A DNA stretch of 64,000 nt. It comes from Leuconostoc gasicomitatum LMG 18811 (lineage in GTDB: Bacteria > Bacillota > Bacilli > Lactobacillales > Lactobacillaceae). Below are positions 7,522 to 16,334 of this stretch, in pieces; position 1 is the stretch's first letter; each line of letters opens with the position of its first letter. The notes under the pieces were generated by a model. The model was not told the origin of the DNA. It worked only from the letters and a program-made list of their open reading frames with translations, and made no database searches. The DNA is taken from positions 1,054,001 through 1,118,000 of the forward strand of contig NC_014319.1 in the NCBI RefSeq assembly GCF_000196855.1. Reading direction: 5' to 3'. The position numbers and the translations under genes are program-made.

Positions 7522-8373
7522 TCAAACTGATAATGACTTCTTTTCAACTAGATAGCCATAACCTCCAACAAAAACTGCATCAATCATATCATCATGCGTT
7601 TTTAAATTAACAACTATTCGCGAAGGGCTATTTAGATTATAGCCTTGCTCAAAAATATATTGTGATTTTTTTTCAACATATTTAAAGAGATAACAAGCTA
7701 ATGCACAGTTGGAAGTTCCTGTTGCAGACTCTTCATCAATGTCGTAAAGAGGCGCAAAATTTCTACAAATTGCAGTAATGTTGTCCATGCCTTCTTCTAG
7801 AGCAAAGGCATGGACACCAATGACGTTTTGTTCTTTACTCAATTCTGTCATAACACTAAAGTTAGGATCTAATTGTTGTAAATGCTTAGTTGATTTTATT
7901 GGCACCATAATGTCTCTTAAACCAGTAGACACAATCTGAATTGGTAGTTTATCATTGATTGAACTAGTATCTAAACAGTCATTAAATAAATCTAATGATA
8001 ATTCATTAAAAAAAGTTGGTGTATTTTGTGCCATGAATACCATACCATCTGGATCAACTTCAATAGACAACACACCCGATTTAGTCTCTATTGTATAATT
8101 ATTTTTAGATAATTTATTCAATAAATTCAGAATTGCAAATGTGCCTATTGTGGCGTGACCACAAAGTGGCACTTCTTCAGTGGGTGTAAAATATTCTAAA
8201 CAAAAATCAGCTACGCTTGAACTTGTTATAAACGCAGTTTCAGCATAGCCTAATTTTTTTGCAATTGCCATTTTTTGAACTGAACTCAAATCAGGTCTAT
8301 CAAAAACTAGTCCAGCTTTGTTCCCACCAACGTTATCCTTGCTAAAAGCACTTGCAACATAAACGTCAACCAT
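7522..8373 (-). CDS. PhzF-family isomerase/epimerase
   Basis: 283 residues, the usual PhzF length. N-terminal DVYVASAFSKDNVGGNKAGLV, catalytic Glu in LGYAETAFI, FTPTEEVPLCGHATIG and the second-half DIDEESATGTSNCALACYL are the family hallmarks of the two-lobed diaminopimelate-epimerase-like fold. Such proteins isomerise small metabolites without a cofactor; in this setting the substrate is unknown. The start at 8373 has AGAGGA at suitable spacing. Confidence 0.88.
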   Translation of the reverse strand: MVDVYVASAFSKDNVGGNKAGLVFDRPDLSSVQKMAIAKKLGYAETAFITSSSVADFCLEYFTPTEEVPLCGHATIGTFAILNLLNKLSKNNYTIETKSGVLSIEVDPDGMVFMAQNTPTFFNELSLDLFNDCLDTSSINDKLPIQIVSTGLRDIMVPIKSTKHLQQLDPNFSVMTELSKEQNVIGVHAFALEEGMDNITAICRNFAPLYDIDEESATGTSNCALACYLFKYVEKKSQYIFEQGYNLNSPSRIVVNLKTHDDMIDAVFVGGYGYLVEKKSLSV

Positions 8374-8500
8374 TTTTATTTTCCTCTTTGATTATCTATA
8401 AATTTACTTGTTTCAGTGATTATACAGATAAATTTGGTTAATTACAACAGATTTAATGAATGAAATTTGAGAACTTGCTTCAATTTTACACTAGTACAAT

Positions 8501-10261
8501 CTAATCTAATGATTGCAAATTATATCGCTCAACTAAATTAATGAGCCTATTAGCATAGGTTGGATCAGTCGCATATCCAGCTGCCTGTAAACCATTCGCC
8601 ATATTCACATAATTTTTTGCATTAATGACACCATTGCCAGCATAGCGACTATTCGTCAATAAGAATTTCGTATGATCCTGAAATGAAGCCATCTGTGAAC
8701 TATAAGCTCTGAATGGTGCCGAGATCGTCACCCACTTACCGTTTACATACTCAGAAGTTTTCATATTAACAATTGCGCCTTGCCAACCAGTTCCCTGTTT
8801 AATGCCAAACAAGTTATAGTAAGGTGCTGAAGTTAAAATTGATTGTCCCCAACCACTTTCAAGAATGGCTTGAGCGACAGTGATAGAAGGTAAAACGCCT
8901 GTCCCAATTGTCGCAATTTTTGCATCTGCCACAGCTGTTTTCAGCCAAGCAGCTTGATAGATACTCAATCCAGCCGTCGAGATATTCCCCGCTACTGGTG
9001 TTGATATCTCAGATGTAACAGGAGTCGCCGTTGATGTCGTTGTCCCAGAAATTTTCAACACTTGCCCAACGTAAATTGTACTTGTCAACTTCAAACCATT
9101 TAAAGTCAATAACGTATTAACGTTCATGCCTAATTTTGCAGCGATGCCATACAAGGTTTCTCCAGAGTTAACCTTGTAACTATTCGTGGTTGTGGTTGGC
9201 TTTGAAGTTGTTGTTGTGCTTGTCGTACTTGATGTCGTTGTATTTATAACTTGTTGCAAAGTTAACTTTTGATCAGGATAAATAATGGCTCCACGTGATA
9301 ATTTATTCCAAGATAATAAGTTTGACAGTGTGACACCATTTTTGTTAGCGATTGCAGTAAGCGTATCTCCAGATTTAACCACATATGTTGTACTGGTGCT
9401 GGTCGTTGGCTTAGAAGCTGACGGAGCTGACTGACTTGTACTAGCAACAGTACCAGAAACTTTCAAAATCTGTCCAATGCGAATAGCATTGAGATTAGTA
9501 ATTTTGTTTAAAACCGCAATTTGAACGAGGCTCATATGGTGGTTTGCAGCTATTTTGGATAGGGTATCACCTGACTTAACAGTATATGACGCTGTATTCA
9601 CCTTAGCTGTTGTTGTCGTAGTAGACTTTACGGGTTGTACTGCACTGCTTGTTCGTGTTACTTTCAATACTTGTCCAACTCGAAGCATGTTCACATTTGT
9701 TATTTTATTTAACGTGGCCAACTGTGCTAACGTCATTTTGTTTGAACTAGCAATTTTTGATAGCGTATCACCAGATTTCACCGTGTAAGTTGCTGTACTT
9801 GTAGTAATTTCCGGACTGCTTGTTTTGGCATTACTTTGATTTGTGGAAATGCTCGTTCCAGCTATCTTTAGAACTTGTCCAACACGAAGGACGTTAACAT
9901 TGCTAATTTGATTCAAAGTAGCAATTTGGGAAAGGCTCATATTATGATTTGAAGCAATTTTTGATAAGGTATCACCAGATTTAACGGTATATGTATTATT
10001 CGACTTTGTCGTAGTTTTTGTAGATGTGGTCGTACTAGAAGATGTTGCTTTGCCTAATATTAACTTTTGACCAGAATAAATGGTATCGGAGTTCAAGTGA
10101 TTAGCTAATTTAATCTCACTGACGCTCAAATTATTTTTTAATGCAATGACATACAATGTATCCCCGGGTTTAACATTGTATGTGGTACTCGCAGAAACTT
10201 CAACTACCTGTCCACCCACAACTGATGCTGCAACTGCAGTCACTAACAAATATTTTTTCAT
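8501..10261 (-). CDS. Secreted LysM-repeat glucosaminidase (GH73)
   Basis: 586 residues. The ATG at 10261 gives a proper signal peptide (MKKYLLVTAVAASVVGGQ..VSA) and has a GAGAG site; a TTG 24 bases upstream is less likely. Six LysM domains (each starting like YTVKSGDTLSKIA) are separated by Ser/Thr-rich linkers and bind peptidoglycan. The C-terminal catalytic domain has AILESGWGQS, where Glu is the expected catalytic acid, and YYNLFGIK. It is a cell-wall N-acetylglucosaminidase or muramidase of the FlgJ/GH73 type for cell separation. Near-identical LysM units suggest repeat-number variation between strains. Confidence 0.93.
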   Translation of the reverse strand: MKKYLLVTAVAASVVGGQVVEVSASTTYNVKPGDTLYVIALKNNLSVSEIKLANHLNSDTIYSGQKLILGKATSSSTTTSTKTTTKSNNTYTVKSGDTLSKIASNHNMSLSQIATLNQISNVNVLRVGQVLKIAGTSISTNQSNAKTSSPEITTSTATYTVKSGDTLSKIASSNKMTLAQLATLNKITNVNMLRVGQVLKVTRTSSAVQPVKSTTTTTAKVNTASYTVKSGDTLSKIAANHHMSLVQIAVLNKITNLNAIRIGQILKVSGTVASTSQSAPSASKPTTSTSTTYVVKSGDTLTAIANKNGVTLSNLLSWNKLSRGAIIYPDQKLTLQQVINTTTSSTTSTTTTSKPTTTTNSYKVNSGETLYGIAAKLGMNVNTLLTLNGLKLTSTIYVGQVLKISGTTTSTATPVTSEISTPVAGNISTAGLSIYQAAWLKTAVADAKIATIGTGVLPSITVAQAILESGWGQSILTSAPYYNLFGIKQGTGWQGAIVNMKTSEYVNGKWVTISAPFRAYSSQMASFQDHTKFLLTNSRYAGNGVINAKNYVNMANGLQAAGYATDPTYANRLINLVERYNLQSLD

Positions 10262-10296
10262 ATATTCTCTCACTTTCAAAATCAACAGATAAGTAA

Positions 10297-10324
10297 ATTA
10301 TAACATATTTCGTAAGATTGTTAA
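10297..10324 (-). promoter_or_regulatory. Promoter of the LysM glucosaminidase gene
   Basis: Minus-strand -35 TTAACA (10319-10324), a 16-base spacer and -10 TATAAT (10297-10302), 36 bases ahead of the ATG. No operator is evident. Confidence 0.6.
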
Positions 10325-10384
10325 GAAAAACTTAAGAAGATTAAGATAAACTTTTCGATAATATTAATTGATCAACATAACACA

Positions 10385-10445
10385 AAAAAAGAAACAAAGC
10401 CTTTAATAGTAATTGCCTAAAACTAACCATAAAGGATCTGTAACT
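10385..10445 (-). repeat. Dispersed hairpin terminator, copy C (degraded)
   Basis: Read on the minus strand it gives ACAGATCCTTTATGGTTAGT, a short loop with GGCAATTACTATTAAAGG, then TTTCTTTTTTTGTG. The right-hand box AGATATAAG before the stem matches copies A and B. The outer stem has lost pairing (CAGATCC against GGCTTTG), so terminator activity is doubtful. Further upstream, TTTCTGAAAGACTGG (10579-10593) matches the VAERLV box of copy A. Confidence 0.55.
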
Positions 10446-10730
10446 TATATCTCGTGAACATACTGTCATTGGAACGTTTCATTTCAAAGGAACGAAAAAT
10501 TGAAACAATGAGTTCGATCAAATATATCAGTAACTGAATACTAGGCCAATGAAGCCAATTAGCTAGTAGCCACCTAGACCAGTCTTTCAGAAACATGTCG
10601 TGTTCAGTTAATTTTTTGTAATTTGCTTTTCACATACTTCTTTTAAAAATATTAGCTTTTCAATTAAATAAATAGACCAAAATAAAAAAAGACAATTGAT
10701 TGCCCTTTTCGTTCTTCTCACAAAAAACAG

Positions 10731-10946
10731 TCACATTAGTGTTTGAATAAAAGCAATAATTAATACAACAGTGAGTGCTTTCTTCATATTTTCGGCATTA
10801 ATTATCTTGTACGTTTTTGTTGTGATGGGTTGTAATTCTTCTTCTTCGTATAATCTTACCAGATGAGTTAAGATTTTGTGTTGACTAATCATATCTTCAG
10901 TTTGGTCGTACGATTTGCTATACATCCACTCCCAACTGAATGTCAC
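10731..10946 (-). CDS. Possible small tail-anchored membrane protein
   Basis: Up to 71 residues from GTG 10946, or 63 from the ATG at 10922. GGGAG stands before that ATG but very close to it. The N-terminal part is polar and acidic (LYEEEELQP) and the end is one membrane helix (MKKALTVVLIIAFIQTLM). A short hairpin GGCAATCAATTGTC followed by TTTTTTT lies just downstream (about 10688-10710), consistent with a transcription unit. I do not recognise the family; existence is uncertain. Confidence 0.3.
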   Translation of the reverse strand: MTFSWEWMYSKSYDQTEDMISQHKILTHLVRLYEEEELQPITTKTYKIINAENMKKALTVVLIIAFIQTLM

Positions 10947-11101
10947 TCGCTTTTTAGTTAGCTTCTGAAGGTCAATTAATTTATGATTTTCAGTGGTAGC
11001 ATATGAAAAAACAACTACACTCAGATGATTAAATGAACAATCACACCAGAAAAATTCCGTATCATTTTTGGTGATTAACTATCGACAATTTTTGAAATTA
11101 T
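10947..11101. other. Intergenic stretch
   Basis: Together with 10286-10730 this makes an 860-base region whose only contents I can support are repeat copy C, the doubtful small membrane frame and the YczE terminator. No additional gene or RNA is evident. Confidence 0.4.
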
Positions 11102-11132
11102 AAAACGCATAGCTGCAACAGCTATGCGTTTT
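11102..11132 (-). terminator. Intrinsic terminator of the YczE-like gene
   Basis: AAAACGCATAGCTG and CAGCTATGCGTTTT form a perfect 14-bp stem with a 3-base loop. It lies 14 bases after the YczE-like stop codon and is followed on the minus strand by TTTTATAATTT. Confidence 0.85.
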
Positions 11133-11145
11133 TACATTTTTTATA

Positions 11146-11778
11146 TTATATATTACGTTTTATTTTTTTGAATAGCTGACGCCAGTATTGCACAATATAG
11201 CCAGTTAACGTAGCAATTAAAAACGTTCCTATACCAAGCGGTCCACCAAATATAATAGCTAATACAAAAAATAACAAATCTTGAACAGATCTTGTCAGGC
11301 GGTAACTGGCCCATTTTTTCTTACTAAACAATGGCGCGATTGCATCGTATGGAGAAACGCCTAGATTGACGCTCGTGTATATGCCAATTCCCAGTGAAAA
11401 CAGAAGCATGCCAATAACAAATAAAAATATATTTTCAAAATAAGAAAAATTTCCAAACCAAGACATAGTTATAGGCGCTAGTTTCGGCGTGAAATAAGCG
11501 ACAATGTATCCAGGTAAAGACATATTGATTAAAGTGCCAATACCAAATTGCGTTTTATCAAAGAACAACACGCCTAAAAACAGCAGTGCATTAAACGCCA
11601 ATTGGTAATTCCCCAAGTTCCAATGACATGTATCTGATATCCCAACATCTGCTGCCGTAACCGGATCAATGCCTATGTTCGCCAAACGAAATAAGACAAT
11701 ACCAAATGCAATTATAACAGTGCCGACAATAGATAAACCAAGACGAAGAGAAAATACCCCTAATTTTTTATTGAACAA
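11146..11778 (-). CDS. YczE/YitT-like integral membrane protein
   Basis: 210 residues with about five hydrophobic helices. The repeated motif FRLANIGIDPVTA and YTSVNLGVSPYDAI (an NxGxxPxD loop in each half) is typical of the YczE/YyaS group of membrane proteins, which has internal duplication. Its role is unknown; some relatives sit next to transport or antibiotic genes. A single-gene unit with its own strong terminator. RBS GAGGGAAAAA precedes ATG 11778. Confidence 0.8.
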   Translation of the reverse strand: MFNKKLGVFSLRLGLSIVGTVIIAFGIVLFRLANIGIDPVTAADVGISDTCHWNLGNYQLAFNALLFLGVLFFDKTQFGIGTLINMSLPGYIVAYFTPKLAPITMSWFGNFSYFENIFLFVIGMLLFSLGIGIYTSVNLGVSPYDAIAPLFSKKKWASYRLTRSVQDLLFFVLAIIFGGPLGIGTFLIATLTGYIVQYWRQLFKKIKRNI

Positions 11779-11938
11779 ATTTTTCCCTCAACTTACTATT
11801 TGTAGGTGAATTATAAATGTTGTACTCAAACTTGTCAATAAATTATATCGTTATTGAAAAAGGCTACTTGCCATTTCACAACAGCGTTTATCCACTTTAG
11901 CCTTAAGTTATTCGTCTTTCAGCAGATCAAACAAATGA

Positions 11939-12290
11939 TTATTTTATGTTGTTGTTGATTGCGTCGACAATTTTTTCAGCATTGTCTGCTCCTAGAATCA
12001 AGCGGTTAAATTTTTCGTTACGCAACTGAATCACGATTGGTTTAGCCTCTTTTTTTATGTTGAAAAAAACTTTTTTCACCATTTTTATCATAACTACCAG
12101 CCCAGTATCCCGGTAAAGCAGTTCCAAGATTTCGAAATCCCTTATTTTCATTTAATATACCCATATCAATTGAAGCACCAACTACATTTTGCCAAGGAAT
12201 TTCCAGTTTTGATTTAAACGATGCTATTTTATCTATTCCTTGCGGGATGACAATTAACATTTGATTGGTTATCTCGATTTTATTTTCCAT
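11939..12290 (-). pseudogene. PH-domain protein gene, frameshifted in a T7 run
   Basis: Two overlapping frames make one protein. The first (from ATG 12290, RBS GAGGT) reads MENKIEITNQMLIVIPQGID through GTALPGYWAGSYDKNGEKSFF. The second continues NIKKEAKPIVIQLRNEKFNR to the stop at 11939. Together they give about 116 residues resembling small bacterial PH-domain proteins, which carry a G-T-x-x-PG strand followed by an IVIxLxxExYxRLI strand. The break is at seven T residues (plus-strand A-run 12063-12069); six would restore the frame. It follows the TetR gene by 10 bases. It could be a pseudogene, a slippage switch or an assembly error. Confidence 0.7.
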
Positions 12291-12300
12291 TATCTTTACC

Positions 12301-12666
12301 TCATTTCATTATTCCACTATTTTTTAACAGCACAAACCCCAGTTGTTTGGCAATTTCTTCATGCTGATTGTCTAAATACCACGTTTCAACTATGTCAAAA
12401 ACTTTTTTATTTCGTGCCGTTACTTCTAGCATCGCTACTATCAGTAATCCCCATTTCAAATCATCTTCTCCTGTTTTTAAACATAGTTCCAATGTGGCGA
12501 CAAACATGCCGAGTTTACTTCCGAAAGTCCCATAAAGACTTCCTCTGAGAAGACCAGTTTTCTCAACAATATCGTCTAGAGAGGTGCCGTTGTACCCTCG
12601 ACTCACGAATAACTGCGCAATTTTTATGAGAACATCATTCGTGTTAAAACTTTTATTTTTACCCAT
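12301..12666 (-). CDS. Short TetR/AcrR-family regulator
   Basis: 121 residues from ATG 12666; a TTG six bases upstream is possible. The N-terminal helix-turn-helix is complete (FVSRGYNGTSLDDIVEKTGLLRGSLYGTFGSKLGMF). The ligand domain is much shorter than the usual 120-150 residues, yet the ending AKQLGFVLLKNSGI is family-like, so an internal deletion rather than a C-terminal truncation is likely. It lies just after a 34-bp inverted repeat that should be its operator and is cotranscribed with the PH-domain gene. Confidence 0.8.
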   Translation of the reverse strand: MGKNKSFNTNDVLIKIAQLFVSRGYNGTSLDDIVEKTGLLRGSLYGTFGSKLGMFVATLELCLKTGEDDLKWGLLIVAMLEVTARNKKVFDIVETWYLDNQHEEIAKQLGFVLLKNSGIMK

Positions 12667-12676
12667 AAACAAAGTA

Positions 12677-12710
12677 TATATTTATTTGACTGTTTAGTCA
12701 AATAAATATA
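12677..12710 (-). promoter_or_regulatory. TetR-type operator
   Basis: Perfect 15-bp arms TATATTTATTTGACT and AGTCAAATAAATATA surround GTTT. The core TTGACTGTTTAGTCAA is the classic shape of TetR/AcrR operators. It lies 11 bases upstream of the TetR start codon, so autorepression is the natural reading. Confidence 0.8.
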
Positions 12711-12741
12711 ATTGTGTTTCCCATGATTTGGAAAAATAAAA

Positions 12742-12791
12742 ACGCCCTTATGAAAACAGTTTAAATAATAAACCTGTTTTCATAAGGGCGT
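12742..12791 (-). terminator. Intrinsic terminator of the ClC gene
   Basis: An 18-bp perfect stem, ACGCCCTTATGAAAACAG against its complement, with a 14-base loop, followed on the minus strand by TTTTTATTTTT. It starts 42 bases after the ClC stop. Confidence 0.9.
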
Positions 12792-12832
12792 GTATCAATC
12801 ACATATTTCCCAAATTCAATGAGTTGTGATAG

Positions 12833-14353
12833 TTAGAATTGACCCCTGAAAGCTTTTGAGTCACTTTGACTCATTCTGATGTCAATAATATCACCAGCTC
12901 GTAAAACTAAATCACCTTTCGGTATTAATAAGTTATCAGATCTTTTAACCAGTGTAATTAAGCTATTAGGCACTAATTTCAAGTCTCGTATTTGTTGATC
13001 TTCCATAATCCCACCTGCTAAAACTGATATTTCTATGGTGGTCATGTCAGATGATGTCATGCCTTGCTTGCTTCTTTTTAGTAATCTTTCCAGCAGAGAC
13101 TCATAAATTGGGGCACCATTCAGTAAGTCAACAATTAAATACGCAACTAAACTGACTAATGCTAAGGGCAAGATATGAGTTATGCTGCCTACCATTTCAA
13201 TAATAAGAATGATTGCTGTAAATGGCGCTTTACCAATACAAGCAAAATAACCAGCCATACCGATAACAACAAAATTCAAAATATAAGACGTAGGCATGAG
13301 ATTAAAATACACAAACAAATTGGCAAACAAGGCACCGCTCAATGCGCCTAACGTTAGGATAGGTAAAAATATACCACCTGGTAGCCCAGACCCATAACTA
13401 ATCATAGAAAAAATAAATCGTACCATTAGCATCACTAAAAGCACCTTAACATTCATTGGTGTGTCTTTTAAAGATAAAATCAGACTGTTACCGCCACCTA
13501 GTAGATTTGGCCAAAAAATACCGACTGGCATTAATAACATGAAAGGTATGATACCATAAAAATATTTTGGTATTTTTAATCTAGCGTACGTTGCCAAACT
13601 AAACAGCAATACTTTTTGATATAAAAATCCAAACAAACCTAATGCTATACCAAATATTAACAGTAACCAATATAACCTCACGGGAAAAATATTTAAATGA
13701 CCAACAGCTAAGACTGGTGTCTGACCAAACATAACTGTTGAAACAAAATCAGCAACTGTTGCACCAGTCAAAGCGCCTACCCAAACAAATGGTGAGATAC
13801 TGTGATAAACTTCCTCTAATACAAACATTACACCGGCTAGTGGTGCATTAAATGCAGCGGATAAGCCTGCGGCTGCGCCACTTGCAATCAAACTTTTTGT
13901 TTTATTGTGGCTCAATTGCCGGTATTTTGCAATACCCTGACCGATTGAAGCGCCTAATTGTATAGATGGCCCCTCTCGCCCTAACATTAAACCACTACCA
14001 ATAGCCAGAATACCTGCCACAAATTTACGCCAAAGCGTAGACCACCACTTAACAGTCAATTCGCCCATTAACAGACCTTCGACTTGCGGTATGCCAGAAC
14101 CGGAAATATTTGGTTCTCTTTTTAACAACCAGGATACGAAAAATAAGCACAACACATTTAATATGATAACAATGATTAGCGCTTGAAAATTACCATGACC
14201 AATACTCACATATAAAGACTGAAAATATGATAAGGATTTTTCAATCGACAATCTAAATAAACTAACTACTAATCCTGTAAAAAAACCTATAACTGCACCG
14301 TACAAAACAATGGCAAGTTTAGAAGTATTAAAATGAAATCTTTTTTTTAACAT
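12833..14353 (-). CDS. ClC-family chloride channel/transporter with TrkA-C domain
   Basis: About 506 residues. The selectivity motifs are all present: GSGIPQVEG, GREGPSIQLG (with the gating glutamate) and GSGLPGGIFLP. The membrane core of about 420 residues is followed by a C-terminal RCK_C/TrkA-C domain ending in LVLRAGDIIDIRMSQ. The gating glutamate favours a Cl-/H+ exchanger, which would help acid resistance in this kind of organism. A TTG 18 bases upstream is an alternative start; neither has a clear ribosome site. Monocistronic, with its own terminator, and divergent from the XRE-cupin gene. Confidence 0.88.
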   Translation of the reverse strand: MLKKRFHFNTSKLAIVLYGAVIGFFTGLVVSLFRLSIEKSLSYFQSLYVSIGHGNFQALIIVIILNVLCLFFVSWLLKREPNISGSGIPQVEGLLMGELTVKWWSTLWRKFVAGILAIGSGLMLGREGPSIQLGASIGQGIAKYRQLSHNKTKSLIASGAAAGLSAAFNAPLAGVMFVLEEVYHSISPFVWVGALTGATVADFVSTVMFGQTPVLAVGHLNIFPVRLYWLLLIFGIALGLFGFLYQKVLLFSLATYARLKIPKYFYGIIPFMLLMPVGIFWPNLLGGGNSLILSLKDTPMNVKVLLVMLMVRFIFSMISYGSGLPGGIFLPILTLGALSGALFANLFVYFNLMPTSYILNFVVIGMAGYFACIGKAPFTAIILIIEMVGSITHILPLALVSLVAYLIVDLLNGAPIYESLLERLLKRSKQGMTSSDMTTIEISVLAGGIMEDQQIRDLKLVPNSLITLVKRSDNLLIPKGDLVLRAGDIIDIRMSQSDSKAFRGQF

Positions 14354-14502
14354 AGCATTAGTGTACAACAAAATGAGATGTTACTTCAACTTCATTTTTC
14401 TATTCGTGCCATTGCTCGCTTTCTTATTCATTCGCCAGCAACGATTTTTCATGAGATTAAATGCTCAACATCTTATATTGACTTAATTGTTTCATAAAAA
14501 AC

Positions 14503-14531
14503 TTGTCAAAAATAAATTCAGTGTGTATAAT
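14503..14531 (+). promoter_or_regulatory. Promoter of the XRE-cupin/exporter operon
   Basis: -35 TTGTCA (14503-14508), a 17-base spacer and -10 TATAAT (14526-14531), 46 bases before the start codon. This is close to the sigma-A consensus. Confidence 0.8.
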
Positions 14532-14577
14532 TCCATTATATTGAATTTAATTTCATAAAGTAAATAAGAGGGCGCTA

Positions 14578-15132
14578 ATGATTGGAAAACGAGTTGGAGA
14601 AAACTTGAAAAAGGTACGTATTGAAAAAAATATGACTTTAGATAATGTTGCAGAAATGACCGATGTCAGTAAACCAACACTGCATAATATTGAAACTGGC
14701 AAAACTTCACCATCAATTGATAATCTTTGGAAAATTTCGAGTGGTTTAGGTATTCCTATTAATTATTTTTTTTCAAAGGCTGGCATTGATTTTGAACTTG
14801 TCAAGCAATCCGATTTACATCCGATTGCTACTGAGAATATAGGTGTCACGATTCAAGCAACATTTAATACCTCTGTAAATGATAATTTCGAAATTTTCAA
14901 GATTTCCCTTAGTGGTCAGGCAGAAAGATATTCAGAACCACATGTTGATAACACAATTGAAATGCTAATCGTAGCAAGGGGTGCGTTAACAATTGTTGTT
15001 AACGATGAAAGCCATACGATTCAAGCGGGAGAATTGGCTAAATTTGATGCACAAGTGGGCCACCGATATATCAATCAAGAAGCAGACGACTGTGAATTCT
15101 ATTGTATTATGCTGTATGACAATACACGATAA
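14578..15132 (+). CDS. XRE-cupin transcriptional regulator
   Basis: 184 residues. The N-terminal HTH_3 (RIEKNMTLDNVAEMTDVSKP through TSPSIDNLWKISSGL) is followed from about residue 105 by a double-stranded beta-helix cupin (SEPHVDNTIEMLIVARGALT, IQAGELAKFDAQVGHRYIN). Proteins of this build sense small ligands and control metabolic or export genes. RBS GAGGG precedes ATG 14578. It is 12 bases upstream of an exporter gene on the same strand, so it probably controls its own operon. Confidence 0.88.
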   Translation: MIGKRVGENLKKVRIEKNMTLDNVAEMTDVSKPTLHNIETGKTSPSIDNLWKISSGLGIPINYFFSKAGIDFELVKQSDLHPIATENIGVTIQATFNTSVNDNFEIFKISLSGQAERYSEPHVDNTIEMLIVARGALTIVVNDESHTIQAGELAKFDAQVGHRYINQEADDCEFYCIMLYDNTR

Positions 15133-15144
15133 AGTGAGGTATTT

Positions 15145-16098
15145 ATGATGATTGCTAAAATATTAAAGGCCCCTAATTTTATTGGTATTGTGTCGGCATT
15201 TTTCTTTTCGTTGACTTTCGTTCTGAATGAATTGATGGCAAAAAGTACTGGCTCATGGATTTGGTCTGCAATATTGAGATACTTATGGATGATGCCCCTG
15301 CTATTACTGATTCATTTTTTATTTAGTGATAGTTTCTCAATAAAACACGTCATTAAACGCATCAAATTAAACAAAATGCAGTGGCTTATAGGTAGCCATC
15401 TGTGCTTCGTTTTGTTTTACGTACCACTTTGTTTTGCTAATAGTATATTTCCAGGTTGGCTTACTGCAAGTATGTGGCAAATTACTATCGTGTTGGGGGT
15501 TCTTATTTCACCCTTAGTTAACACGACAAAAAACAGCAGGTATAGAATTCCTCGACAAAAAATCCCACTATCAATTTTGCCATGGCTATTTTTAATACTT
15601 ATTGGTGTCGCTTTAACCGTATTAAACTACTTAATGGTTGACGGTGTGATTCTAAACTTTGGTATTGCGCTAGTTATGATGTTTGTAGCTGCTATCAGTT
15701 ATCCGATGGGTAATAGGATGGTGATGCCTGTCAGTGCTTCCCTAAATGGGTTCGAGAGATTATTTGGTATGCTAGTTTGTACTTACCCCACATGGTTATG
15801 CCTATCCGTAGGGACTTATATTAAGTTCGGCGGACCATCTTTTGGTCAAGTGGAAACAACATTTCTAGTCGCTCTTTTTTCCGGTGTGATAGCAACAGGT
15901 CTATTCTTCCATGCAACTTCACTAGTCATGACCGATATGAAAAAACTAGCAAATATTGAGTCAACCCAATCAATGGAAATCATATTTTCAATATTGCTAG
16001 GGATTATAATTTTAGGCAATAGTTTGCCAAACTTTGTTATAGTACTTGGTATAGTTATTATTATTCTTGGTATTTATGGCGGTAATATGAATCGGTAG
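15145..16098 (+). CDS. EmrE-type multidrug/metabolite exporter (DMT superfamily)
   Basis: 317 residues with about ten hydrophobic segments and little else. The N-terminal FFFSLTFVLNELMAKSTGSW and WQITIVLGVLISPLV match the large multidrug-resistance efflux family (Pfam EmrE-like, DMT fold) found in Firmicutes. It is the second gene of the XRE-cupin operon, so it probably exports the compound sensed by that regulator. ATG 15145 follows GTGAGG; ATG 15148 is equally possible. The substrate is unknown. Confidence 0.8.
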   Translation: MMIAKILKAPNFIGIVSAFFFSLTFVLNELMAKSTGSWIWSAILRYLWMMPLLLLIHFLFSDSFSIKHVIKRIKLNKMQWLIGSHLCFVLFYVPLCFANSIFPGWLTASMWQITIVLGVLISPLVNTTKNSRYRIPRQKIPLSILPWLFLILIGVALTVLNYLMVDGVILNFGIALVMMFVAAISYPMGNRMVMPVSASLNGFERLFGMLVCTYPTWLCLSVGTYIKFGGPSFGQVETTFLVALFSGVIATGLFFHATSLVMTDMKKLANIESTQSMEIIFSILLGIIILGNSLPNFVIVLGIVIIILGIYGGNMNR

Positions 16099-16299
16099 CG
16101 TCGTAATTAACATTATTTCATATTTTTAATTGTTTAGTATATTTAAAAAATAGATAATTCTCATGACTATTTATTAAGCTATACAATACAATCTAAGACG
16201 TCAGTAATGTTGAAATAAGATACCCTCTTATTGGTAAATTCATACGACTAACAGCCAGACAAACAATACATTGTACACAATACCTTTAATACTCATAAC

Positions 16300-16333
16300 A
16301 AAACGCGATCCAAAATATTTTGGATCGCGTTTT
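16300..16333 (-). terminator. Intrinsic terminator (palindromic) of pox
   Basis: AAAACGCGATCCAAAAT and its exact complement make a 34-bp perfect palindrome with T-runs on both strands. It abuts the stop codon of the pyruvate oxidase gene and can also stop rightward transcripts from the exporter gene. Confidence 0.88.
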
Positions 16334-16334
16334 T

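Noticed and set aside
8501-10261. Coding repeats as a tandem DNA repeat array
   Set aside because: The repeated segments are LysM domains with diverged DNA, fully explained by the protein.
10731-10946. Bacteriocin-like precursor
   Set aside because: The tail is a membrane helix but there is no double-Gly leader or transporter nearby; kept only as a doubtful small membrane protein.
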